From: Paragyromitra xinjiangensis | Lineage: Eukaryota; Ascomycota; Pezizomycetes; Pezizales; Discinaceae | Assembly: GCA_038503065.1 (NCBI GenBank) | Contig: JBCAMK010000011.1 | Coordinates: forward strand, 1,054,001 to 1,118,000 | DNA: 64,000 bases | Direction of reading: 5' to 3' | Shown here: piece after piece, positions 37,201-48,949 of the stretch | How the letters are laid out: every line of letters starts with the position of its first letter | Position numbering within the stretch: the first letter of the stretch is position 1 | Program-made: the position numbers and the translations under genes | The notes under the pieces: generated by a model | Told to the model about the DNA's origin: nothing | Databases searched by the model: none | Seen by the model: the letters and a program-made list of their open reading frames with translations, nothing else

Positions 37201-37221
37201 GCCGACCTCTAGGAGGTCGGC
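37201..37221. repeat. Best copy of the element-D palindromic motif
   Basis: Perfect palindrome-like site: GCCGACCTC, three bases, GAGGTCGGC, between genes X and transposase. More than 20 imperfect copies or half-sites occur across element D (for example near 32109, 32367, 32908, 33684, 34581, 36617, 38280, 39190, 40536). Candidate transposase-binding or element-marking site. Confidence 0.8.
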
Positions 37222-37491
37222 TGGGAGCTTCTATGGCTAGTCTAACACTTGGCAGCACTTTTCTAATATTATAGAGTGGTCGTAGAGATTGAGGATCCTG
37301 ATGGCGCTGGTGTTGTGCGGCTCTGCAGTCGCTTAGTCATACCCCTCAACATCACCCTATTCTCGCGATCCTCACGATCCTCGCCTAATACCACATCTAT
37401 CAGCACTTCTATCAGCTCCCCTATCAGCACTTCTACCTTCTCAATTGCTCTCCGACCTCTACGCGGCTGCAGCAGTATTATATAGCTGATT

Positions 37492-40400
37492 ATGCCTCAG
37501 GTTTGCCCTTTCTGTCGCCACACCTATCTTTATTCTACAGCCTGGGAGACTCATCTCAAGAATGAGCATGAGCTGCTGAGCAAGCAGTATTTCCCACGCT
37601 TATTCGGCAATCCATCAGCCGGTCAGCAGTCGTCGGCTACTTCCTTCGAGTGGGAGGATGATATAGAAGAGACTGACGAGAATTGGGGCCCTACGAATAC
37701 TCTGGATATGCCACCAGAGTACGACTCGAACGAAGAGCCTGTTGGAGCATCTGATGAGGAGAATGAGGCTGATTCTACGCTTCGTACCTCGACAACTGCT
37801 ATCACCTCCTTTCCGGACGCTGGGAGGTCGGCTGGCGAAGCAGCTGGCTTTCAGGAGGCTCAGAAAAGACTGCTTGACGATCCTATATTTCCGTTCCACA
37901 CCTCATATGATTTCCACCTAGCAAAATGGTTTATTGACACCAAAACGACGAAGACTGGCATTGAAGATTACTTCAAGAAAGGTCTATATCAAGGTGCCGG
38001 CTCCTATCGGTCCGCCTATACCCTTTTCAAGGTCATCGAGAACCTACCCACAACTTTAGAGGCGCCAAGTTGGGAGTTTATGGAGGAGGTAGTGGATGGA
38101 GAGTCCTTCGTGCTGGCACATCGCGATCCAATAGTCTGTATTCGATATTTAATTAGCCAAGCAGCTTATTCAAAAGATATGGTTTATGCTCCTATACGTG
38201 AGCTCAATCTTGCTGGTGAGCGCATGTATTCAGAGCTCCATACAGCTGATTGGTGGTGGGATTTACAGGTAACGCCTGCGACCTCTCAGGAGCCGGCGCT
38301 TCTTGCTAATCGGTTATAGGAGACTCTTCCTTCTGGCTCCACAGTCGTTCCAGTTCTTTGCGCATCAAACCAAACCCACCTCACTAACTTCTCTGGAGAT
38401 AAAAAGGCTTGGCCTATCTATCTGACGATAGGCAATATCAAATCCACAGTGCGAAACAAAACGTCAGCAATGGCCATGGTGCTTCTGGCACTTCTTCCCA
38501 TCCCCCCTAAGTTCGGCAAGCTGAAAACGAAAGAAGCCGAAGCTCAAAGAGTCAGGAATCGAGTGATCCTTGATTTGGTCATGGATAAGGTGCTGTCAGC
38601 TCTCTACGAGCCGGCAGCGAACGGCATTGAGCTGTCGTGCGCTGATGGGCAACTGCGATTCTGCTTTCCAATACTCTGTGGCTGGATTGCCGACCACCTG
38701 GAGCACGTCACCCTGCAGCACATGAAGAATAACTGTTGCCCTGTGTGTGAGATTGACGCTGAGAATCTAGGCCAGCTAACTATTTTGCCCTTCAACACCC
38801 GCAATCACGAAGAGTATAAGGCCAAGGCGCAGCAATTTGGGGACACAGGCAATATCAAGAATTTAGATTGGCTTCAGGAGAGAGGTCTAAAGGCAGCAAT
38901 GAATAGCTTCTGGCGACTTCCCAGAGTCCGGCCGGAAGAGATCTGGAAACCGGATCTTCTTCATACTATCTATCTCGGCTTATTGAAGCATTTAATGGAG
39001 TGGATACAGGGCTTACTAAAAAAGCATAATCGCCTCGATCAATTCGACAGAGCATGGAAGTCTATTCCCCCGTATACTGGTATTACTATCCCTAAAAAGG
39101 CCTATCGGGAGGTTACTCAATGGCAAGGAAAAGAAATGCGGAATCTCGGGCGGTTTCTACTAGCAGCGTTGACCGTCGCTCTGAGGAAGCCGACGGCTTC
39201 AGAGAGGCCGGCGTTCAAAGAAGCCCTCAACTGTACCCAAGCCCTTCTAGACTTCCACTTAATGGCTCAGTATCGCAGCCATACAGAGTAAACCCTTGGA
39301 TATATGGAGGATTATTTGACAAGGTTTCACAAGCATAAAGACGTCTTTCTAGAGTTTCGCAGGTCGAAGCAGGTGACTGCTAAAGCAAAGCAGGCAGATA
39401 CAGTACTGCGACTAACACAAGAGAAGGCGCTGTCGACTGCTCAGCGTACGGCAAACAAAAAGCGCAAGGCAGCTGTGGAGGATCGACTAGAGAGGTCTGA
39501 GCAGTTGCAAGATATCTACCGCCAAGAATCCCATTTCAACTTCATCAAAATACACCTTTTGACTCACTTCACGTCCCATATCAGGCAATTTGGCAATATA
39601 CCCAGCTACTCCACAGAAGTCGGCGAAGCCTCGCACCAACAGCAAATTAAGGTTGGATACCGTGCCTCCAATAAACACAACGCCACGAAGCAAATTCTCG
39701 AGCACTATTCCCGCCGCCACACAATATCTATGCATGTGGTGTCAGTTCGAGAGGCAGCTCGTGAGAAGTCGGCAGAGGACCTAGGGAAGGAGGTGATAGA
39801 CCTTCTACAAAAAGAGATGCCTTCTCTGGCAGAGCTCGATATTCGGTCAGAATACCGGCCACCTCGGGTGCTACGGGGCCTCGTCAGCACTAAAAGGACG
39901 AAGTCACTGAAAGATGTGGCTTATGAGCTTGGGGACCAGGAGGATCAACTTGTGCAAAAGGTGGTAGACTACAGCAACAAAAGCTTGCCGGACCCCCACA
40001 AGCTGACAACCAATATACGGAAGTTGCTACATTATCCAGCCGAACGATTCAAACAGCTTCAACTGCCGGTGCTCAAATTCCAGGAAACTGATATATATAC
40101 CATACATCGCCTTCGTTGTACGATTCAGGAGCGATTTCGAGGTGCTGCGCCAAGAAATGATTGGGTATGGGTGGCTGTAGGTGACGAGACTCAATTCGGT
40201 GCCTTACGTGGGCGTTTACCTGGTCAATTGAGATGTTTATTCAAACTGCGGGACCCTACAACCGGATACAGTCATCGTTTAGCACTGGTAAGAATGCTCC
40301 GGGTGGAGGGTGCCGGACGCCTAGAGTCCGACAGCAGCTTGGTGAGGGTGGCTTCACGCAAAGTAAACACACCATATAGTGATGAATGGGTTATTAGCGT

Positions 40401-40503
40401 GGCTTCAATTATAGGCATGGCGCACCTGATTCCAGACGAGGAAGAGGAACAATGGTTGGTAAACAGTAGAATAGACCTAGAAACGTTCAACGATATCTAT
40501 TAG
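37492..40503 (+). pseudogene. Element D Plavaka-type transposase with one nonsense codon
   Basis: Exon 1 is 37492-38268 and exon 2 is 38320-40503 (intron 38269-38319). The protein starts MPQVCPFCRHTYLYSTAWET with a C-x2-C-x12-H-x4-H finger, then an acidic linker. Conserved blocks follow: FHTSYDFHLAKWFI, MVYAPIREL, ADWWWDLQ, LTNFSGDKKAWPIYLTIGNI, CPVCEID, PDLLHTIYLG, QYRSH and IHLLTHFTSHIRQFGNIPSYS...GEASH...YRASNK. The last resembles the hallmark of fungal Plavaka transposases. A TAA at 39289-39291, directly after QYRSHTE, interrupts the frame; the element C copy has no stop there and the same frame continues to 40503. Residues that could act as the catalytic acids (Asp in PDLLH, Glu in GEASH) are present. 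Truncation rather than degradation suggests recent loss. Confidence 0.85.
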
Positions 40504-41381
40504 GATGTGGAGTAGCGATGTACAAAGCCTTTTACCGACCTGCTAGAGGTTGTCGTTGTATTATAAGTAGCTGAATAAATTGGATTATGCAGGAGTAGCG
40601 ATATCTTCCAGGTGCATCAAAATCAAAAGCAGCCCCGCCATGAGGGCAATAGGGGCAAATCGAAGCACCAGGAGGGCGTTTCACCTCCTAGAAATGAAGT
40701 ATGGGGAGAGTATTTCCGGGCGGTGATGTGATATAAGCAGGCTCTCCAGGGAGGGTGCCGGACGCAGAGAGGTCGTTCAGGAGAACTAAAGACGCAGGCA
40801 AATCTCCTAGGCGGCCTAGGCGGTAGGGCGGAATATGTACCTAGTGGGCGAGAATTTTTTTTTACTGATGTAGGTACTACATATACGTATATGTTTCTCT
40901 TAATGATAGACTACGCTAACCAAAAAATTGGAAGCATTTCACTTCAAGAGTGATATCTGCATACCTTGCCAATAGCCACAAGACACAAGCAACCTTGGAG
41001 GAAATGCCAAACGAGTTATCGCGAACTGATAACAAAGGCTTAGGGGAGAGCACAGGGAGGAGCAGCTCTCCACCAGAGCGAAAGGGCCAGCAAGCCCCAC
41101 CGGCGCCTGCCACGCAGCCTACGAACCAGAACTTAAAGGGAAATTCAAGGAGCAGCAACTGCTCGCCTAAGCCAGATAGCCAACAGATTTCGCTGACTCC
41201 AACATATATACCAGTCCTGGGAATTCGGAAAGAGTGGCAAACAGCTAAATCATTAACGAATCTTGGTAAGGCCATTGTAGTCCGCGAGGAACCTTTTCAA
41301 ACCACTAACTATAGGCACGCTTAAACAAAAATTAAAGATTCAGAAGAAACCTCATTTTCCCCTTCTACAGACTCTCTCCCT

Positions 41382-42654
41382 ATGGATAATGGCATTGATA
41401 ATATTCCTCTCCCTTATACCAAGGTTACTGGAGCGTCAAAAATGGCCCAAGACCAACAAGCAAGACCGAGGCCTGGGGCCGCGGCTACAACGGTAGGATA
41501 ACTCAAATGATTTTGGAAAGTCTCTAATTCTTTACTTTAGGCAGGGCTGCTAGTCGAACGAGGTCTTATCATCAAAGAATTATTCACATTCTGCGTACAG
41601 GCGTACCAGGAAGTTCTTCCTCTAATTCGGGAGGTTGCCGAAACCTCAACCCGGATAACGTGGGGGGAAGAGTGGGGACGGTTTAGGTTGTGGGGTGGTG
41701 ATTATGCTGTCCTCGAAGGCGAACTTGACCAACTCCTTGCAGGTGCAGAGTTTAAGTACCTCAGGGTATCTGCAGTTATCCCCTTGTGCAGCATTGCACA
41801 TCAGCAAAAACAAACGACATTCCTCTGTGGCCTATTTGACCTCTGTGGCCTATTTGGCTCCTATTTGGCCTCTGTGGCCTCTGCAGAGGTCAACATTCCT
41901 CTGTGGAGGTTTCCGAGGAAATTTCAATATTTTCCTCTGCAGAGGCCACAGAGGCCACAGAGGTCCAAATAGGAGCCAAATAGGTCACAGAGGTAAGAAC
42001 ATGATCCTAATTTCAAATAGGTCATTTTTTGTTCTTGCTGATGCAAAGACACTAGATGCATGCTTGTCCGGTCTTAGAGGATCCATTCCTAAGGCAGCTA
42101 AGCAAGATTCGACAACCTCTAACGATAAAGTTATCGATCTCAACTTAGAGCTGTGTACATTGTTGGAAGTTGTCTTGAGCCTTATGCCTAAGGCAAAGGG
42201 TATTATAGAACCGAACACAAGTGACGACAATATTTCAGAGCTCGGCCTACCAGATGCCGCTGAAGACATAAAAGAGGCATTGAATTCATTATTCGACCTT
42301 GTCTCTTTTATCGAGGAGCTATATATGGCCGTAGGAGAGGCCCCTGTGGAAGGGCGTAGACGACTACGAGTATTGCCTGTCGAATCCGCAGGCGACCAAA
42401 CCTGCCCCGAAGCTCAATTTTACGAGATTAACATCCAAGACAAATTTCCAAAGATAAACAAGCAGCTAGCTGAGACGTTGGCCAAGATAAACTGGACACG
42501 ACATCGCAGAATCCGGGAGTGGGCTGAAACTACGGGGGCGCGTTGCTACCAAAGTCCAATTAAGGATTTTCCGAAAATCTCGCTTAGCTACATGTACCTT
42601 AGCAAAAACCTTTCTGCGCCTACAAGATGTAATGAACTATTTTCGCTTTGCTAG
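41382..42654 (+). pseudogene. Hypothetical gene interrupted by MITE F
   Basis: Reading segments are 41382-41492, 41541-41798 and 42046-42654. The intron 41493-41540 has GTAGGA and TTTAG ends. The third segment continues in frame with the second once the 245-bp element F and one CA copy are discounted. The uninterrupted product would be 325 residues. It is mostly helical (FCVQAYQEVLPLIREVAETS, LNLELCTLLEVVLSLMP) and ends with a basic helix, KINWTRHRRIREWAETT. That layout recalls N-terminal regions of fungal acuF-like / C2H2-type proteins, but the match is too weak for a name. With F present the frame is broken unless F is spliced. Upstream DNA (40.95-41.32 kb) is open for 124 codons and might belong to the same gene. 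Confidence 0.55.
41799..42043. mobile_element. Element F: 245-bp MITE of the CATCAG family
   Basis: Left end CATCAGCAAAAACAAACG; reverse complement of the right end CATCAGCAAGAACAAAAA. It is flanked by CA on both sides (41797-98, 42044-45). The interior is a near-palindrome built from CCTCTGTGGCC / GGCCACAGAGG and CCTATTTGG / CCAAATAGG words, so the whole element could fold into a long hairpin. No coding capacity of its own. Subterminal CTCTGTGG words also occur near the left end of element C. Confidence 0.9.
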
Positions 42655-42718
42655 CGACTTGTAGCAGCATGTTAGTCAAAGAATATATATTTAATATACC
42701 CCAAGGTTGAATATTTTA

Positions 42719-43261
42719 TGTAACGGGTACGCTGTTACTGCCTCTAGCATGTGTAGTAGAATAGGGCCGGACTGATGGGACAGTAGGAGCCTGCATCGGT
42801 GGGGTTGCTCCCACATGCAGAGAGCTACCGCGTTCCACTGATCTGGTTGATACAGAGGAACCGCATGTGCGTCAGCTGACGAGCTGGCAGCACATAGACG
42901 GCTGCATCTACCACTCCGAGGAAGTGGAAGAGTTCTGAATCAACCTGTGCAGTATGCATCAGCGGAAGCTGATAGGCAACGCACTGGCAGCGCTATCTAC
43001 TAGTAAAACACTTGCGGAATAGACTGAACTGCGCCGTGCATGTAGGACTGCAGTGTGCAGGACTATGCCGGTGGTTCATAGAGTCTAGAGTGGTCAGATT
43101 GCTAATGGAGGTGCGGCAGCTCTTGAAGCATAGCCCCCGGAAGTACGGAAGGTCTTCCGGAGTAGAACACCAGTCCATTTGGCAATGGGACTCCGGGTCA
43201 AACCCAGTCCCCCACTAGAGCACGGCAGAGCGAGGACTGCGGAACGCTGGTGTTAAATACA
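42719..43261 (+). repeat. Left LTR (right boundary uncertain)
   Basis: The start is fixed by the match to 63931-64000. The end is a guess at a TG...CA boundary (…AATACA at 43261) before the gag leader; only the first 70 bases can be compared inside the window. Confidence 0.5.
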
Positions 43262-43941
43262 TCGCGAATGCTCCACCCTGCTGCTCCATTCTTCAGCGAT
43301 AGTTGAGCCCTTAAGATTCTTGAGTAGTTTTGCACGAAAGAATCGGATTCTGAACCTGATCTATATCCATTTCGCAACGGCCGTATACCTAGCCTATCTA
43401 CCTAGGCCTACCCCCGTTACAGTAGAATCTTATCTCTCTACTTCACCTTCAGAATCACTTCCTGTAGCCCACCGGTACATGAGTTGGCTTTCGATCCTCT
43501 TCAGCTGTTTGAAGAGGAAACCTTCGATTCCTGACCACGTCTATTGGCAGGAGACCTATCCTGAGTGGCTGGACGAGCAGTATCTGCAGGATCACTGTTC
43601 CAGCACCAGTACAATCGAACTACCACAGCGAGCACTCCTATACCCCAAGCTACAGCAATGGCATCACGTTCTGGACGATCCTCCAGCCGCAATACCCCTG
43701 CGTTAGGAGCACCCGCTCCTCCCCTTCAGATTCAATGGGAGAAGAAGACGCTGGCGGTTGGAGACGGAGAAGATGCACAGCTAGTCAAAGCCCCAAAGAC
43801 AACCCTCGAGAAGTACATCCCAGGTGTTCAGACCAACTGGACAGACCGGTCCAAGGTCACCATCGCTGAGTTCTTTGAGCACTACCAAGAGCACATGAAG
43901 AGCTACATTAACAGCACGGTTGCCCAGGCAGGACATGCCTT

Positions 43942-45423
43942 CATCAGCAAAAATAATTAACGCCTCCAGGAGCATGGGCACGTCTCCCGGGGAGGCAATC
44001 TCCTCCAGGCGCTCCGTGCGCTCCCAGGGCGCCTGGAGGCACGAGCGCCCCGACCTGCATCTCCCGGAGGATATGGCTTCTCCCGAGATATGCTGTATCC
44101 TCCATGAGCCAAAGGCATGATGCTGAGCCTCCACCCCACTCCTGGACCTCAACACCACTGCCAGAGACTCCCTGAATCGCAGACTATTGGATCTCGCTTA
44201 GGGACTTAGAAGAATTTCTTTCAACTCCCCGTTGCTGCCCCAACGCCCACCCCTATCCACCCACCCCTTTTAACCCCCTTTGCGACGCCCATACCTCCTC
44301 CCCTCCTGCATCTCCAACATAGACGCGTGCACAGTAGCTAACTCTGAATAGGCCCCTTACCCGCGAAATCAACGACCAAACAGCTGCTGAATCGGCTGCT
44401 TGCTTACCTCCGAATCGACTCCTGAATCGACTCCGAATCCACTGCTGAATTGACTCCTGAATTGACTTCCGAATAGACTCCGAATCCCGTGCTTTCCTGC
44501 CTCCAAATAGGCTGTTTCTGAGCCTCCGAATCCTGCTGAATTGACTGCTGAATAGACTCCTGAATAGACTCCGAATCGACTCCGAATCGGCTGTTTCCAA
44601 GCCTCCGAATCCTGCTGAATTGACTGCTGAATTGACTCCTGAATAGACTCCGAATCCCGTGCTTTCCTGCCTCCGAATAGGCTGTTTCCGAGCCTCCGAA
44701 TCCACTGCTGAATTGACTCCTGAATAGACTCCGAATTGACTGCTGAATTGACTCCGAAGCAGCTGCTTGCTTGCCTCCGAATCCTGCTGAATTGACTCCT
44801 GAATAGACTCCGAATCGGCTGTTTCCAAGCCTCCGAATCCTGCTGAATAGACTCCGAATCCCGTGCTTTCCTGCCTCCGAATCGACTCCCGAACCTCCTC
44901 CCGAGCAGCCTCCGAAGCAGCTGCCTGCTTGCCTCCGAATCCTGCTGAATTGGCTGCTGAATAGACTGCTGAATAGACTCCGAATCCCGTGCTTTTCTGC
45001 CTCCAAATTGACTCCAGGGCAAGCTCAGCAGCAGGCTCGGAATAGGAGGAGTAGGAGGAGTAGGATGCAGCGGGGCAAGTAGGAGGATGCGGGGACTTGT
45101 TCGATGTATATAGATCCATTAGATAGTCAATAATTAGTCAAAATAATTTTCAAAACCTGAGTGACAGCGTGACATCAGTGAATTGAGTAGGGTGACAGGT
45201 ATAACTTATGCTTCTCCACAGCTCTCCATGGCACGTTAGGAGCGCCTATATCGATCTCCTAGAGTCTCCCGGAGTGCTTGCTGGCTCCTCCCAGTGCCTC
45301 CCGAAGGAGGTTGGTCACCATTCGCTCCTCCAGGTAGGCACATTTTTTCCAGGAGTCTCCAGCGCCTCCCGAGCCTCCCGAGCCTCCTGGAGCTGAGGGA
45401 GGAAATAATTATTTTTGCTGATG
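43942..45423 (-). mobile_element. Element A: non-autonomous CATCAG-family element (1,482 bp)
   Basis: Terminal inverted repeat CATCAGCAAAAATAATTA (18 bases) at both ends, flanked by TT on both sides (43940-41, 45424-25). It is nearly the same sequence as element B but in the opposite orientation and shorter, because its internal array has fewer units. CTCCCGGGAG/CTCCAGGAG-type words fill the subterminal parts. I see no transposase. Confidence 0.92.
44394..45010. repeat. Internal array of element A
   Basis: Irregular tandem array of ~11-12-base units such as TGAATAGACTCC, GAATCGACTCC, TGCTGAATTGAC and GCCTCCGAATCC. Several reading frames stay open because the units contain few stops; translations are low complexity (SIQQDSEA...). 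The same units fill B and E. Confidence 0.9.
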
Positions 45424-48400
45424 TTACGGATGTTAGAGGAACGGCAGTCAGCTGAGCAGACCCTCATGAAGGATGCCATGAACTACCTGAATGATCAGGC
45501 CCAACACTTACAGCAGCGAGTGCAACACCTGCTGCTGTCAAGGGACGAACTAAGCGGAACAGAACCTATGGACCTAGATCTACCGGAGCAGGCTGCTCCA
45601 CCGGACTACCTAACCATTGTGCAGGAAGCTATCCGGAGTGGACAGCTACATATCAAGGCTCCAGAAGAAAGGGTAGGAAGGCCCAGGTCTAACACTACGT
45701 TCCCTTTAGAGTCCTTTCCCCTACCACTCGCACCCCCACCTCCAGCACCACAACCTCGACGAAGAGCACGAAGCCAGGCTCCTATAGACAAGTCCTGGAT
45801 GCCCCTCGGCCTCTCTGGCGGATCCAGAACACCCCTACCCCCTTCACGCGGCTACGGTTCGAGTACCTGGGGACTTGGAGGATCTCAGCGCTCTGGTGGT
45901 GGTGGTCTGCCTCCTGTAACCCCTCAGGGCACATCAGGACGGGCACCACAGAGAACACCACCTGCTAATTCACCTCCGCCCCCCTTTGACCGGCCGGCAA
46001 CACCAAGGGAGGAGAATAGAGGGGAAGGAGAAGCAGCGGGCAACGGAGGAGATAATGGTGGACAAGGAGGAGGTGGAGGAGGAGGCAGAAGGGTAGGAGG
46101 AGGTGGTGGTAGGGACCCGGATTCCAGTGATAGTGACTCTGAACCTGAGGGAGCAGATCCTAAAGCCTGGAAGAGGTACTATCACCGCAAGATGAGGAAG
46201 CAGGAGAAGAGAATGATGGAGATGATGGCCACGATGATGGGAGCAGGCGGTGGCATGTCCAACGCTGCCAGCAGGACCCGAGAACCCAAGGCACCACAGC
46301 CTACTAAGTTCAAGGGAGAAGCCCATGATGTCAACCGTTTCCTACGCCAGTGTGAGAACGTCTTCTCGATAGAGGCATCCTCCTTTCAACAGGATGTCAT
46401 GAAGATCCGTTACACTGGTAATCTCCTGGAAGGCAACGCAGTGCTCAACTGGTATGAGGCCTACTACAACCTCATTGACCAAGGAGCAGCTGATAGAGCC
46501 GCAGGGCGTCCAGTAGTCTTGGATGCTCACTGGTTCTCTTGGGCCACCTTCACGCTTTCGTTCCGGTCTTCGTTTGGCGATAGAGTCACCAGGGAAGAAG
46601 CGGTAGCCAAGTGGGATAAGCTCTCACAGACCGCCGGTATCGATGCCTTCTTAGACCAGATTGTGCAGTTGATGTGGAAGACAGGCTATAGCGGCGAGGT
46701 AGTGGATGATAAAATATCCCAAGGCCTCAACGCAGAGTTAGCCCTCGATTGGGCTAAGGTAGCTGTTAAACCCGCCTCTCTCCATGAGAGGATTCAACTA
46801 GTCCGGCACATGGGTCATGTTCTTGAAAGATACAAGAAGACAAGGCCCCCGGAACGAAAGGAAGAGAAGAAGGGTGGTGGCGAGAGTAGTGGAAAGAAGA
46901 GGGGTGAGCAGAAGGGTCAGAGTACCGCTGCTACCTCTGATAGAAAGGCCGCTGGTGAGAATAAGACTCCGCCAGCGAAGAAGGATAAAGCTGTGGAGCT
47001 AAAAGGAATACCAGAGAGTATCCTGGCAGAGAGGCGTAAGGCCGACGTCTGTTTAAAGTGCGGAAAGAAGGGGCATTCATGGGGAAAGTGTTGGACTCAG
47101 GTTCCTGTGGTAGCTAGAGTAGCAGCCACGAGGAAGAGGAAGAGAGCAGAAGAGCTAGAAGCCACTGCTGTTCCACCGGAGTCTAAGAAGGGAAAAGCAG
47201 CCGCAGTAGCGGCAGTCCATAGTCCTGTTCCTCTCAAGGCAGAGCCTGAGAGATTGTTTGTAGTAGATGAGGATAGTGATCCTGAGATCTACTAGATAGC
47301 CGTTCATTAGTCTTAATATCATCTCGTTCATACAACAGTTGTACTGAGGAGGCCTGATAGGCCGAAATCGCTGGATCGATATGCAACTTCTCCTAGCTAA
47401 CACCCAGCTCAAACCATCATCGATACCTGCACAGAAACCTGCTCAACGATCATTGACATCGTTGGTTGCGCTGGTATCACAGTACAACAGTCATGTCCAC
47501 AGGCTACACCCCATACAATGACGGCATGCGTAAGACCTTGTCCGAGAGACAAAAGGCAAAGCGTCAGCGAAGCCATAGCCCTAGTGGAAACCCACCATTG
47601 AAGAGAAGACTAGAAGCACCGCCAGCACAGCCAGTACATGGTCAGAGACCTATACTGAAGGCTGAGTTGAACTGGAAGGTGCGGAAGCATATCAACAGGT
47701 GCCATGGTAAGTTCCTGTTTGATACTGGCTGCACCGGACCTATCCTCAGCGAGGAGTTTGTGAGAAAGGAAGGGATACCAACGGAGAAGCGTGAGGTTCC
47801 CATCCAGATGCTAGATGCCCAGGGTGACCTGATGATGGGAGCTGGCGAGTATTTTACTGCCCCCCTAGACATGGTCATGGGCAAGCATGAGGAACTGATC
47901 CGTTGGGAGGTTGGACCTCTAGAGGGAGGCATCTCCGGGTATCTACCTATCTCATGGGCACAGAAACACAACCCAGACATCGATTGGCATACTGGCCGCA
48001 TCCATTGGCGTTCTGATTACTGCCACAAGAACTGCATCCCCACTGACGTTCACATAGAGGTGTGCGAGGACTGGGAGATGATGGCAGAAGACCGGACCAA
48101 TGTGCATCAGATTGGAGCTGCGGTTTGGCATGATGATAGCGGAGGAGATGTGAGCCTGAGGCTACCAGCGGAGTACAGAGAATGGGCGGATGTCTTCAGC
48201 AATGAGAAGAGCTCAAAGCTGCCGGAGCATGGTGTTTTCGATCACCACATCAACCTACAACCAGGAACGAAGCCACCGTTTGGGCCCTTGTATGCTTGCT
48301 CTGAATCCGAGCTCAAGGCTCTCCGGGAGTTCCTGAACAAGGCCCTGCCATCCGGAAAGATATCAAGGTCCAATTCCCCCGCCGCTGCGCCTATCCTATT

Positions 48401-48949
48401 TGTTCCTAAGCCTAATGGTACTCTCCGCATCTGCGTTGACTACCGGGGCCTGAACAGGATCACAGTAAAAGACAAATACCCGCTACCGCTGATGTCTGAG
48501 TTGAGGGACAGGCTGAGAACCGCTAAGGTCTTTACCAAGATTGACCTGAAGGATGGGTTCAACCTGTTGAGGATAGCCAAAGGGGACGAGTGGAAGACGG
48601 CATTCAGGACCCGGTATGGATTGTATGAGTACAATGTCATGCCCTTCGGCCTCTGCAATGCCCCTTCGTCGTTCCAGGCTATGATCAATGAGGTGTTGCA
48701 TGACCTATTGGATCTGGGCGTGATAGTATACTTAGATGATATACTTATCTACACAGAGACAATTGGGGAGAATCAACGCCTTGTTCAGAAGGTGCTGCAG
48801 AGGCTTCGAGAGGCAAGTCTGCATCATCAGCAAAACTGATTCTGATCCAGGCTTGCACTTCCAGGTCCCGCATCTTCCAGGATGTCTGAGCGTTGGTGTG
48901 GGAGGGTCCTGAGCGCAACTGGAACAACCACCCGTGTTGTGGCGCACCC

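Larger units (their letters stand above)
31893..40870. mobile_element. Element D: large Plavaka-type DNA transposon with three genes
   Basis: The left end CATCAGTAAAAATTGATA and the reverse complement of the right end, CATCAGTAAAAAAAAATT, share a 12-base core. Both flanks are TA (31891-92 and 40871-72), a 2-bp target duplication. Inside are a DUF6532-like gene (-), gene X (-) and a Plavaka-type transposase (+). The 8,978-bp element is dotted with imperfect palindromes of the form GCCGACCT...AGGTCGGC. The transposase has one premature stop; otherwise the element looks recent. Family placement rests on the transposase protein motifs. Confidence 0.9.
43658..47295 (+). pseudogene. Gypsy gag, split by element A
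   Basis: Segments are 43658-43941 and 45426-47295. The TTA codon formed by 43940-41 plus 45426 joins them in frame, giving about 717 residues. The N-terminus is Ser/Pro-rich, then a helical region; a Gly/Pro-rich disordered stretch lies near 45.8-46.1 kb. The capsid-like region (PTKFKGEAHDVNRFLRQCEN, NWYEAYYN, FGDRVTREEAVAKW) is followed by a basic stretch and one zinc knuckle, CLKCGKKGHSWGKC, near 47.06 kb. Element A interrupts the gene about 95 codons in. The first ATG (43658) follows the LTR/leader; the frame is open further upstream. Confidence 0.85.

Noticed and set aside
39285..39325. Intron explaining the stop in the element D transposase
   Set aside because: A GT...AG pair exists but would be only about 36 bp and would remove residues conserved with element C.
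43100..43215. Possible tRNA-like sequence in the left LTR/leader
   Set aside because: GGGTCAAACCC faintly resembles a B box, but no cloverleaf could be drawn by eye.
44253..45119. Minus-strand ORF of 288 codons across element A
   Set aside because: It runs through the short-unit array; three frames are open there because the units lack stops, and the translations are low complexity. No independent support for a protein.
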